A stretch of DNA of 64,000 nt from Arthrobacter subterraneus (GTDB taxonomy: Bacteria > Actinomycetota > Actinomycetes > Actinomycetales > Micrococcaceae): positions 186,001 to 250,000 of the forward strand of contig NZ_FNDT01000003.1 in the NCBI RefSeq assembly GCF_900099735.1, in the 5' to 3' direction. Each line of letters starts with the position of its first letter. The first letter of the stretch is position 1. This document shows, one piece after another, positions 30,288 through 37,707 of this stretch. Both the position numbers and the translations under genes were made by a program. The notes under the pieces were generated by a model, which was not told the DNA's origin, searched no databases, and worked only from the letters and a program-made list of their open reading frames with translations.

Positions 30288-31928
30288 CTACATCCGTTCC
30301 GGCGCGGACACGCCAAGCAGGTCCAGTCCATTGGCGAGGACCTGGGTCACCGCGTCATTGAGCCACAGCCGCGTGCGGTTGGTGTCGGTGACCGGTTCAT
30401 CGCCCAGGGGTGTGACCCGGCAGGCGTCGTACCAGCGGTGGTAGGCGCCGGCGATGACCTCGAGGTGGCGCGCAACACGGTGGGGTTCACGGAACTTCGC
30501 CGCCTGCGCAACAACGGCCGGGTAGGAACCGAGGTGGGCCAGCAGTTCCTCATCCGCGGCCTGGTCCAGTGCGCCGGCGTCGAACGCGGACCGGTCAACA
30601 CCTGCTGCTGCGGCATTCCGCGCCACTGCGCAGGTCCTGGCATGCGCGTACTGAACGTAGAACACCGGGTTCTCATTGGTGTTCTTCTTCAACAGTTCCG
30701 GGTCCAGGGACATGGCGGAATCTGCCGGGGACCGGCCGAGCGAATAGCGCAGGGCATCCGCGCCAAGCCAGTCCAGCAGGTCACGGAGCTCGATGATATT
30801 GCCGGCACGCTTGGACAGGCGGGCGCCGTTGACCGAGACCATCTGACCGATCAGCACCTCGATGTTGGCGTCCATGTCATCACCGGCGCAGGCGGCAATG
30901 GCCTTGAGCCGGCCGATGTACCCGTGATGATCAGCGCCCAGCAGGTAGATCTTCTCCGGAAAGCCACGGTCCTTCTTGGACAGGTAGTACGCGGCATCCG
31001 AAGCAAAGTAGGTCGGCTCACCGTTCGCGCGGATCAGGACGCGGTCCTTGTCATCACCGAAGTCCGTGGTGCGCAGCCAGACCGCACCGCCGTCGTCGTA
31101 CACGTGCCCCTGTTCGCGCAACCGGTCCACAGCCTGCTCCACGGCACCGGCGGCGTGCAGGCCCTCCTCCGAGAAGTAGACGTCGAAATGGACGCCGAAG
31201 GCCGCGAGCGTTTCCTTGATGTCATCCATCTGCGCCCGGTAGGCGATGCTGCGGACCACCGGGAGCGCGTCCTCATCGGGGAGGTCGGCGGCGTCCGGAC
31301 GTTCGGCAAGCACGGTGCGGCCGAGGTCGGCGATGTATTCTCCGGGGTAGCCGCCCTCCGGTGTGGGCCTGCCCTTGATGGAGGCCAGCACGGAAGCGGC
31401 GAAGTTGTTCATCTGGGTACCGGCATCGTTGATGTAGTACTCCTTGGTGACCTCGGCTCCGCTTGCGGAGAGTACCCGCGCAATGGAGTCACCGACTGCG
31501 GCCCACCGCGTGTGCGCCAGGTGCAGGGGTCCGGTGGGATTCGCGGACACGAACTCCATGTTGATGACATGGCCCGCCAGCGCGGCGTTGGTGCCGTAGG
31601 TGCGTCCTGCCTCCACGATGCTGCGCGCCAGCTCACCGGCCGCTGCGGCGTCGAGGCGGATGTTGAGGAAGCCCGGACCGGCGATGTCCACCGCGGAAAC
31701 GCCCTCGATTCCCTCCAGCCGCGATTTCAGGATTCCGGCGAACTCCCTGGGGTTCATGCCCGCCTTCTTCGAGAGCTGGAGGGCGATGTTCGTGGCCCAG
31801 TCACCGTGGTCGCGGCTCTTGGGCCGCTCAACCCGCACCTCAGAGGGCAGCTCCACGTCGATTTCGCCGGCAGCGACGGCGTCTTTCAGGCATGAGGAGA
31901 TTGAGGAGGAGAGTTCTTCGGGAGTCAC
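30288..31928 (-). CDS. argS: Arginyl-tRNA synthetase
   Basis: This class I synthetase has 546 residues. The N-terminal Add1 domain, the HIGH-like NPTGPLHLAHTRW segment, the KMSKS-like GARLSKRAGN segment and the C-terminal DALR anticodon-binding domain are in order. Start GTG 31928 (VTPEELSSSISSCL) is chosen because upstream residues in the open frame look non-coding. It is the first gene of the argS-lysA-hom-thrC-thrB operon. Confidence 0.96.
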   Translation of the reverse strand: MTPEELSSSISSCLKDAVAAGEIDVELPSEVRVERPKSRDHGDWATNIALQLSKKAGMNPREFAGILKSRLEGIEGVSAVDIAGPGFLNIRLDAAAAGELARSIVEAGRTYGTNAALAGHVINMEFVSANPTGPLHLAHTRWAAVGDSIARVLSASGAEVTKEYYINDAGTQMNNFAASVLASIKGRPTPEGGYPGEYIADLGRTVLAERPDAADLPDEDALPVVRSIAYRAQMDDIKETLAAFGVHFDVYFSEEGLHAAGAVEQAVDRLREQGHVYDDGGAVWLRTTDFGDDKDRVLIRANGEPTYFASDAAYYLSKKDRGFPEKIYLLGADHHGYIGRLKAIAACAGDDMDANIEVLIGQMVSVNGARLSKRAGNIIELRDLLDWLGADALRYSLGRSPADSAMSLDPELLKKNTNENPVFYVQYAHARTCAVARNAAAAGVDRSAFDAGALDQAADEELLAHLGSYPAVVAQAAKFREPHRVARHLEVIAGAYHRWYDACRVTPLGDEPVTDTNRTRLWLNDAVTQVLANGLDLLGVSAPERM

Positions 31929-32086
31929 CCATCCAGCATAACGGCGCGGGTCTAATCCCCCGGATTCTGTGACGGACGCCTTATCAGGGCCGGTCCTGGG
32001 CCCCGCCCATCCGGCAGGCCCCACCGAACCGAATCCACGGTATTAGCGTTAGTACCGGAGCAGGCCCACCCACCCAAGGAGATCTC
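31929..32086. other. Divergent promoter region argS / flavin cassette
   Basis: These 158 bases between divergent operons should carry both promoters. An AAGGAG ribosome site for the FMN-binding lipoprotein is at its right end. No clear -35/-10 pairs were identified. Confidence 0.4.
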
Positions 32087-32563
32087 GTGACCCACGCCGT
32101 GAAGAAACCCCACCAGCGCTGGGCACTGACCGGGCTTGCAGCGCTCTCGCTCCTGGGTTCAGCTGCCTGCGCCGCCAGCCCCACGCCGTCGCCCGGTGCA
32201 GGAGGAGGTGCCGGAGGAGATGCGGCCAACGCAGCCGAGCCCACGTCCGGCGCCGGCGGGGAAGCCGGTTACACCGACGGGATGTTCTCGGCCACGGGCT
32301 CCTACCAGACGCCCGGCGGCGAGGAATCGATCGGGGTGACGGTCACGCTTGAATCCGGCATCGTCAGCGACGTGCAGACCGAGCCGATGCCGAGCAACGG
32401 AACCACCGAGCTCTACCAGGGCAAGTTCAGCAGCGGGATCCGGGAGCAGATTGTCGGGACTCCCCTTGATGACCTCAGCGTGGACAAGGTGTCCGGATCC
32501 TCACTGACCAGCGGCGGCTTCAGGACCGCGATTGAGCAGATCAAGACCGAAGCCGCACAGTGA
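32087..32563 (+). CDS. FMN-binding domain lipoprotein (flavinylation substrate)
   Basis: This is a 158-residue exported protein. The N-terminus is a lipoprotein signal with candidate lipid-attached Cys28 (LLGSAAC, a loose lipobox), then a Gly/Ala/Pro-rich linker (29-60) and an FMN_bind domain (61-158). The flavinylation motif is DKVSGSSLTSGGF: residues 133-145 fit the D-x-x-S-G-A-T/S-x-T-S pattern, with Ser139 in the FMN-accepting position instead of the usual Thr. Covalent FMN would be added by ApbE, encoded by the next gene (4-nt GTGA overlap). Start GTG 32087 has AAGGAG. It is probably the extracytoplasmic electron acceptor or carrier of the cassette. Confidence 0.85.
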   Translation: MTHAVKKPHQRWALTGLAALSLLGSAACAASPTPSPGAGGGAGGDAANAAEPTSGAGGEAGYTDGMFSATGSYQTPGGEESIGVTVTLESGIVSDVQTEPMPSNGTTELYQGKFSSGIREQIVGTPLDDLSVDKVSGSSLTSGGFRTAIEQIKTEAAQ

Positions 32564-33432
32564 GCCCGGCGGGCTGGTCCGGACAGTTCAGTTTCGACGC
32601 CATCGGCACGAGCTGGCGGATCGACACCCCCGGGGAACTTCCGCCGGAAATCCGCGATGACGTTGAGGACGTGATCCGGGATTACGACGCCGTTTACTCC
32701 CGGTTCCGGTCCGATTCACGGATCGCGGTACTCGCTTCCGGCGGCGGGGAAGTGAACCTGCCGCCATCCGGTGAAGCGCTCGGGACGCTCTACCGGACCC
32801 TCCACCGCCTCACCCGCGGCGGAATGTCTCCGCTGGTTGGCGGTCCGCTGGAACACCTGGGGTACGACGCCGGCTACTCCTTCACACCGCAGGGTCCGCC
32901 GATGCCGGCGGCTGCCTGGGACGAATCCTTCCAGTGGCTGGGGACGACCATCCGGTCCCGGCGGCCGGTCACCCTTGATGTGGGCGCCGCAGGCAAGGGA
33001 CAGCTTGTCGACCTCGTGTCGGAGTACCTCCACCGGGCCGGCCACCCGCACCACACCGTTGATGCCGGCGGGGACATGCGGCACTGTGGGCCGGACACCC
33101 TGCGGATAGCGCTCGAACACCCCTATGCTCCGGATACGGCCATCGGCGTGGTTGACCTGCGCGACCGGGCGCTGTGCGCCTCCGCGTCCAACAGGCGCCG
33201 GTGGGCCGACGGCCTGCACCATGTCCTGGATGCGACGACCGGGCACTGCGTCGATACAGTGGTTGCTACCTGGGTACTGGCCGACGACGCGCTCGTCGCC
33301 GACGCGCTGGCCACGGCCCTTTTCCTTGCCCCGCCCGAGGTTCTGCTGACCGAGTTCGACTTCGACTATGTCCGCATCTCCTCGGAGGGTCAGGCACTCT
33401 ATTCATCATCATTGGCAGGAGCGCTGTTCTAG
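32560..33432 (+). CDS. apbE: FAD:protein FMN transferase
   Basis: ApbE moves FMN from FAD onto a Thr/Ser of FMN-binding proteins, forming a phosphoester. The protein has 290 residues. Family features are the N-terminal FDAIGTSWRI strand, YSRFRSDS, the conserved DVGAAGKGQLVD box (140-151, normally DxGxxxKGxxVD) and VDAGGDMR. I see no signal peptide or lipobox, whereas many ApbE proteins are exported; the modification would then occur in the cytoplasm before export, or the N-terminus is mis-set (inference). It overlaps the lipoprotein gene by 4 nt and ends directly before the membrane reductase. Confidence 0.9.
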   Translation: MSPAGWSGQFSFDAIGTSWRIDTPGELPPEIRDDVEDVIRDYDAVYSRFRSDSRIAVLASGGGEVNLPPSGEALGTLYRTLHRLTRGGMSPLVGGPLEHLGYDAGYSFTPQGPPMPAAAWDESFQWLGTTIRSRRPVTLDVGAAGKGQLVDLVSEYLHRAGHPHHTVDAGGDMRHCGPDTLRIALEHPYAPDTAIGVVDLRDRALCASASNRRRWADGLHHVLDATTGHCVDTVVATWVLADDALVADALATALFLAPPEVLLTEFDFDYVRISSEGQALYSSSLAGALF

Positions 33433-34950
33433 ATGGCCGACCGGCTGAACCCGCTGACCAGGCTGGACACGCTGCTGGGGCGCGTCACGATGTACCGGCT
33501 GGTGCTGGTGCTGCTTCTGGTGCTCACCGCGTACGCGTTCGTCCTGTCCCTGCTGGGCCTGCTGGCATTCAGTCCGGCGGAGCTGGGAGCAACGCTGGCA
33601 ACTGCCGTTGTCACCTCGTGGGGCGGCACCCGGGTGATGGCGATGATGTTCCGCACCCGTCCGCACACTGAATCCTCGTTCATCACCGGGCTGCTGCTCT
33701 TTTTCGTGATGTTTCCCTCCGACGATGCAGCTGGGGTCGGCGGGATTGCGCTGGCGGGTCTGGCTGCGGCTGCTTCCAAGTATCTTGTTGCCGTCCATGG
33801 CCGCCATATCTTCAATCCCGCCGCGTTCGGGGCGGTGGCCGTGACGCTGCTGGGACTCGGTGCAGCAGCCTGGTGGGCGGCAAACCCCGCCATGCTGCCA
33901 GTTGTACTGCTCTGCACGCTCGTGATCCTGTACCGGACCCGGAAGCTCCCCATGGGGGCCGTCTTCCTTGGCCTGGCCGTCGGGATCCTGGTGGTCCGGC
34001 TGGCAGCCGGCGGCACCGACCCGGCCGCCGCGCTGCAACTGGTCCTGGTGTCCTACCCGTTGGTGTTCCTCCTCGGCTTCATGCTGACCGAGCCCCTGAC
34101 GCTGCCTCCCCGGCGCTGGCAGCAGCTGCTGGTTGCCGCCGTCGTCGCCGTTGTTCTGGCACTGCAGCCCTCTATCGGTCCAGTATTCCTCGGACCGGAG
34201 TTTGCGCTCCTGATCGGGAACGCGGTTGCGTTCACCATGGGACAGCGGCGGCGTATCCGCCTCCGCTACACCGGTTTACGCCGGCCGACCCCCACCAGCG
34301 TGGAGGTCTCCTTCGCTCCCGAGAAACCGGTGCGCTTCAGGCCGGGCCAGTACATGGAACTCACGCTCCCCCACGCCCGCCCGGACGGCCGCGGGGTCCG
34401 CCGGATTTTCAGCATCAGCTCTCCGTCCCGGGACGGTCAGATCCGCTTTTGTCTGCGACTGTCCGACCCGCCGAGCTCCTTCAAGGCCGCGCTGCTTGAC
34501 CTGCGTCCCGGATCCTCCGTCGATGCGACCACGGTCGCAGGCGACTTTGTACTGCCGGCCGATCCCTCGGTACCGCTGCTGCTGTTCGCCGGCGGTATCG
34601 GAGTGACCCCGTTCCTCAGCCAGTTGAGGTCCCCCGAGGTTATGGATCAGGGCCGCGACACAGTTCTTGTCTACGTCGTCAGGGCGCCGGCCGAACTTGG
34701 CTATACCGACGAACTCGCGCAGTTCCGGGTGATCCTTTTCTGCCCGGGCGACCCGGGTCCGCTACCGGAGCGCTGGACACATGGCGGCACTCAGTTCCCG
34801 ACTGCCGCTGAGCTGCGCTCCCTCATACCGGACGTGGCGGAGCGGCGTCCCTACGTTTCCGGCTCGCCGACACACCTCTCCCGCGCCGCATCCGTCATCC
34901 GCGAAGCGGGCGGAAAGTCGATCCGGACCGATGCATTCCTGGGGTACTAA
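33433..34950 (+). CDS. NqrB/RnfD-like membrane domain fused to FAD/NAD(P) reductase domain
   Basis: This is a 505-residue fusion. Residues 1-270 are an eight- to ten-helix NqrB/RnfD-type membrane domain with KYLVAVHGRHIFNPAAF (116-132) and MLTEPLTLPP (217-226). Residues 272-505 are a ferredoxin-NADP reductase-type module: RRIFSISS (323-330, FAD), GGIGVTPF (387-394, NAD(P)) and YVSGSP (474-479) in place of the usual CGP. The SGAT-type covalent FMN site of RnfD/NqrB is absent. The likely job is to take electrons from cytosolic NAD(P)H through FAD into the membrane and on to the flavinylated lipoprotein encoded upstream (inference). It starts immediately after apbE. Confidence 0.85.
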   Translation: MADRLNPLTRLDTLLGRVTMYRLVLVLLLVLTAYAFVLSLLGLLAFSPAELGATLATAVVTSWGGTRVMAMMFRTRPHTESSFITGLLLFFVMFPSDDAAGVGGIALAGLAAAASKYLVAVHGRHIFNPAAFGAVAVTLLGLGAAAWWAANPAMLPVVLLCTLVILYRTRKLPMGAVFLGLAVGILVVRLAAGGTDPAAALQLVLVSYPLVFLLGFMLTEPLTLPPRRWQQLLVAAVVAVVLALQPSIGPVFLGPEFALLIGNAVAFTMGQRRRIRLRYTGLRRPTPTSVEVSFAPEKPVRFRPGQYMELTLPHARPDGRGVRRIFSISSPSRDGQIRFCLRLSDPPSSFKAALLDLRPGSSVDATTVAGDFVLPADPSVPLLLFAGGIGVTPFLSQLRSPEVMDQGRDTVLVYVVRAPAELGYTDELAQFRVILFCPGDPGPLPERWTHGGTQFPTAAELRSLIPDVAERRPYVSGSPTHLSRAASVIREAGGKSIRTDAFLGY

Positions 34951-35025
34951 CGCTTTTCCGGGCGCCGCCGGCAGCGTTTCGTTCAGCCAACTTTTCCCTG
35001 CTAAGCTTCATAAGTCCCTTTCGGT

Positions 35026-35043
35026 CACTGATATTTATCAGTG
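35026..35043. repeat. Perfect AT-rich palindrome before tRNA-Arg
   Basis: An 8-bp perfect stem (CACTGATA/TATCAGTG, 2-nt centre) lies 6 bases before the tRNA. It may be part of the tRNA promoter (its centre resembles a -10) or a regulator site. There is no adjacent integrase gene to suggest an attachment site. Confidence 0.5.
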
Positions 35044-35049
35044 GGCCGT

Positions 35050-35125
35050 GCCCTCGTAGCTCAGGGGATAGAGCGTCTGCCTCCGGAGCAGAAGGTCGTA
35101 GGTTCGAATCCTATCGAGGGCACCA
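35050..35125 (+). tRNA. tRNA-Arg (CCG)
   Basis: The cloverleaf is complete: 7-bp acceptor stem GCCCTCG/CGAGGGC, D-loop with AGCTCAGGGGATAGAGC, anticodon stem TCTGC/GCAGA around loop CTCCGGA (anticodon CCG), T arm with GGTTCGAATCC, discriminator A at 35122 and an encoded CCA at 35123-35125. It reads CGG arginine codons, which are common in this GC-rich genome. Confidence 0.97.
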
Positions 35126-35167
35126 TTCCTGTTTTGGCCGCCTGTTGTCACTTCCGGCCCTCTCCTC

Positions 35168-35737
35168 TCACAGCGTCCCGCCGTGCACATAGCGGTGCGC
35201 CCACAGATCCCGCAACAGGGCCACCTCGGCCAGGTGATGGATCATTTCCCGGTTGATGTGCTGGACCAGCGCCGCCATGGGAGCCTCAGCGAACGGTCCC
35301 TCTGCCGGTCCCACCGGCTGCCCCAGTTCCTCCAGGGAAAGCCTGGACACCGCACCCGACCAGTCCGCGTACATGCCGTCGAGCTGCTCAAGGGCTTCCC
35401 GGGCGCTCGCCGGATACTCATACGTTTCATAGCTGACCACGGGACCGCCGAAGTGCGAAGCCAGCCGGCCACCCAGCACACCGACGAGAATATGGCCGAG
35501 CCGCCACGCGATGGTGGTCACCGGAGCGGGATCGGGTTCCGGAATGGCGAAATCGATGGTGTAGTCTCCCTGGCCCACCTGGATCGCCGCCGCACCGGTC
35601 CCACGCGGCCGGATATTCCAGCTGCCGGGGACCGGTTCCCAGAAGTACTCCCCGTCCGTCAGTCCTTCCAGCCGTGGGCGTGCCTGGTTCTCCCAGTGCC
35701 ACTGGAGCTGATCGGTCAGTTCCCTGCGAATGTCCAT
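35168..35737 (-). CDS. DinB-like (DfsB/YfiT superfamily) protein
   Basis: This is a 189-residue four-helix-bundle protein of the DinB/bacillithiol-mycothiol transferase-like superfamily. The metal-site His residues are in AWRLGHILVGVLG and HINREMIHHLAEVALL. Substrates in the family are thiols or electrophiles, and mycothiol-dependent detoxification is possible in Actinobacteria. It is divergent from a WYL regulator, a common arrangement for DinB-like genes, so that regulator probably controls it. Specific function unknown. Confidence 0.8.
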   Translation of the reverse strand: MDIRRELTDQLQWHWENQARPRLEGLTDGEYFWEPVPGSWNIRPRGTGAAAIQVGQGDYTIDFAIPEPDPAPVTTIAWRLGHILVGVLGGRLASHFGGPVVSYETYEYPASAREALEQLDGMYADWSGAVSRLSLEELGQPVGPAEGPFAEAPMAALVQHINREMIHHLAEVALLRDLWAHRYVHGGTL

Positions 35738-35821
35738 GGTTCCTCCTCCTGCGCGGGTACAGGAAAAGCGTAGGAAAGCTTGAGGACAACAACTGTCCGC
35801 ATTGCTGGGTACCGTGGTGCC

Positions 35822-36826
35822 ATGTTGGAAACTTCAGCACGGCTGCTCCAGCTGCTCTCCCTGCTGCAGCTTCGGCGCGAGTGGACGGGAGCTGCCCTCG
35901 CCGCACGGATGTCCGTCACTGAGCGCACCGTCCGCAGGGATATCGGCAAACTCCGCACCCTCGGCTACCCCATCCATGCCTCCCCCGGAATCGCCGGCGG
36001 CTATCAGCTGGGGGCCGGAGCCCAGCTGCCGCCGCTGCTCCTCGATGATGAGGAGGCACTCGCCGTCGCCATCGGCCTGAGCGCCGTCACAGCCAGCCCC
36101 GTATCGGGCCTCGGAGAAGCGTCCGTGCGCGCCCTCACGAAGCTGGAACAGGTTCTCCCCGGCAGACTGCGTCCGAAGTTCTCCGGGCTGCGCTCCGCCG
36201 TAACCCGGATGGCCGCTGTGAGCACCCCGGTGGATCCGGAAGTCCTCACCGCCCTCTCGGCCGCCATCACTGATCGGCGGGTAGTGGTGTTCAGGTATCT
36301 GCGCCATGACGGGGAATCCTCCCGCCGCGTCGTCGAACCGGTACGGCTGGTGGACACCGGGCGCCGCTGGTATCTGGTGGCCTGGGACGTTGACAGACAG
36401 GACTGGCGCACCTTCCGTGTGGACCGCTGCCTCAGCGTACCCGCACCGCGCGAAAGGTTCTCCGGACGCCCGCTGCCGGCTGACGACCTCGCGGCCTACG
36501 TGCAGAGGTCCATCACCCGCTCCCCCTACAGGCACGACATCCTCGTGCGGGTCGCCGCACCCGTGGCCGACATCGCCCAGCTGGTCCCGCCGAACGTCGC
36601 AGAAATCGAGGACGACGACGGCGCTACCCTCATGCGCTTCGGCGCTGACTCCCTGGACTGGCCGCTGATGCACGTAGTGGCGCTGGGGTTCGACTTCGAG
36701 ATCCTCGAGCCGCCGGGGCTCCGGGAACATGCCGTCGCGGCCGCCGGACGCCTGATGCGGGCCGCGGGTTCCGCGATTCCTGGCGCAGGACCGGCCGCAG
36801 GTGCCGCATCCGCCGGTCCGTCGTAG
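35822..36826 (+). CDS. WYL-domain transcriptional regulator (YafY/DeoR-like)
   Basis: This is a 334-residue regulator. An N-terminal HTH_11 winged helix (TSARLLQLLSLLQLRREWTGAALAARMSVTERTVRRD) is followed by a WYL ligand-binding domain with PVRLVDTGRRWYLVAWDVD and DWRTFRVDR, and a C-terminal WCX-like domain. Start ATG 35822 gives the family N-terminus; the frame extends 14 codons further. It likely controls the divergent DinB-like gene and possibly itself. WYL proteins often respond to ssDNA or nucleotide ligands; the ligand here is unknown. Confidence 0.88.
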   Translation: MLETSARLLQLLSLLQLRREWTGAALAARMSVTERTVRRDIGKLRTLGYPIHASPGIAGGYQLGAGAQLPPLLLDDEEALAVAIGLSAVTASPVSGLGEASVRALTKLEQVLPGRLRPKFSGLRSAVTRMAAVSTPVDPEVLTALSAAITDRRVVVFRYLRHDGESSRRVVEPVRLVDTGRRWYLVAWDVDRQDWRTFRVDRCLSVPAPRERFSGRPLPADDLAAYVQRSITRSPYRHDILVRVAAPVADIAQLVPPNVAEIEDDDGATLMRFGADSLDWPLMHVVALGFDFEILEPPGLREHAVAAAGRLMRAAGSAIPGAGPAAGAASAGPS

Positions 36827-36858
36827 GCTGAACCAGCAAGGGAAGACAGGAGAAGCAC

Positions 36859-37545
36859 GTGGCCGGACCAGCACAGACACAGACCACCGTTGCCGAGGTG
36901 ATGGACGAGTTGTCCGCGCTCGAAGACCCGAGAATGCGCGAGGTCAATGCCAGGCACGGCGACGACCACGGCGTGAATCTCTCGCGGCTGCGCGCGCTCG
37001 CCAAGCGGCTGAAGACCCAGCAGGACCTGGCGCAGCAACTGTGGACAACCGGTGACACGGCAGCGAGGCTCCTGGCCATCCTGATCTGCCGCCCCGGGTC
37101 CTTCGGACGGGACGAGCTTGACACCATGCTTCGCTCAGCACGTGCACCCAAGATCCAGGACTGGCTCATCAACTACGTGGTACGGAAGAACCCGCACACC
37201 GAGGAACTGCGCGTCCTCTGGTCTGCAGATGCCGACCCGGTGGTCGCAGGCGCGGGCTGGGCACTGACGGCCGACCGCGTGGCAAAACACGCTGAGGGCC
37301 TGGACCTCGCCGGACTGCTGGACATCATCGAAGCAGAAATGAAGGACGCACCGGAACGGCTGCAGTGGGCGATGAACACCTGCCTGGCCCAGATCGGAAT
37401 TCACCACCCGGAACACCGTGAGCGCGCGCTCCGGATCGGCGAACGCCTTGGGGTGCTGAGGGACTATCCGACCTCCCCGGGCTGCACATCGCCCTTTGCC
37501 CCGGCATGGATCAATGAAATGGTGCGGCGGCAGGACGCCGGTTAG
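36859..37545 (+). CDS. DNA alkylation repair protein-like (HEAT-repeat, AlkD-related)
   Basis: This is a 228-residue all-helical protein resembling the DNA alkylation repair (PF08713) group. Successive helical HEAT-like pairs include NLSRLRALAKRLKTQQDLAQQLW, ARLLAILICRPGSF and ERLQWAMNTCLAQIG; it ends in the conserved DYPTSPGCTSPFAPAWI box. AlkD-type enzymes excise alkylated purines, but I cannot confirm the catalytic Asp/Trp set, so activity is uncertain. GTG start 33 nt after the WYL gene, possibly co-transcribed. Its 3' end is duplicated just downstream. Confidence 0.75.
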   Translation: MAGPAQTQTTVAEVMDELSALEDPRMREVNARHGDDHGVNLSRLRALAKRLKTQQDLAQQLWTTGDTAARLLAILICRPGSFGRDELDTMLRSARAPKIQDWLINYVVRKNPHTEELRVLWSADADPVVAGAGWALTADRVAKHAEGLDLAGLLDIIEAEMKDAPERLQWAMNTCLAQIGIHHPEHRERALRIGERLGVLRDYPTSPGCTSPFAPAWINEMVRRQDAG

Positions 37546-37624
37546 GACCGGTTGTCCACCGCCCCTTGACCCGGCACGGTTCACTGAAACAGTGCGACGG
37601 CAGGACGCCGGTGAGCACCGGTTG
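37491..37624. repeat. Imperfect 64-bp direct duplication of the 3' end of the alkylation-repair gene
   Basis: Bases 37491-37554 (inside the gene end and stop region) recur at 37561-37624 with 10 mismatches in 64 by my count. The second copy is outside the gene and carries the decayed equivalent of its last about 18 codons. It looks like a tandem duplication or the relic of a lost second paralogue. Confidence 0.85.
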
Positions 37625-37707
37625 CCGCTCTCACAGCCGGTGATGGGCGCCGGCGAACACCGGTGAGCGGCTGCCCGCCACCGCGCCGAGTAAACTTGGA
37701 ATCAATC

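Noticed and set aside
30438-31895. 485-codon plus-strand frame opposite argS
   Set aside because: Antisense shadow; composition is Gly/Arg/His/Val-rich without any domain motif.
35026-35125. tRNA-Arg with an upstream palindrome as a phage or island attachment site
   Set aside because: No integrase, no repeated tRNA 3' end and no foreign genes are seen on either side within the window.
37571-37706. A second small gene after the alkylation-repair gene
   Set aside because: The similarity to the gene end is real, but no frame is open over it and no start exists; it is a duplication remnant.
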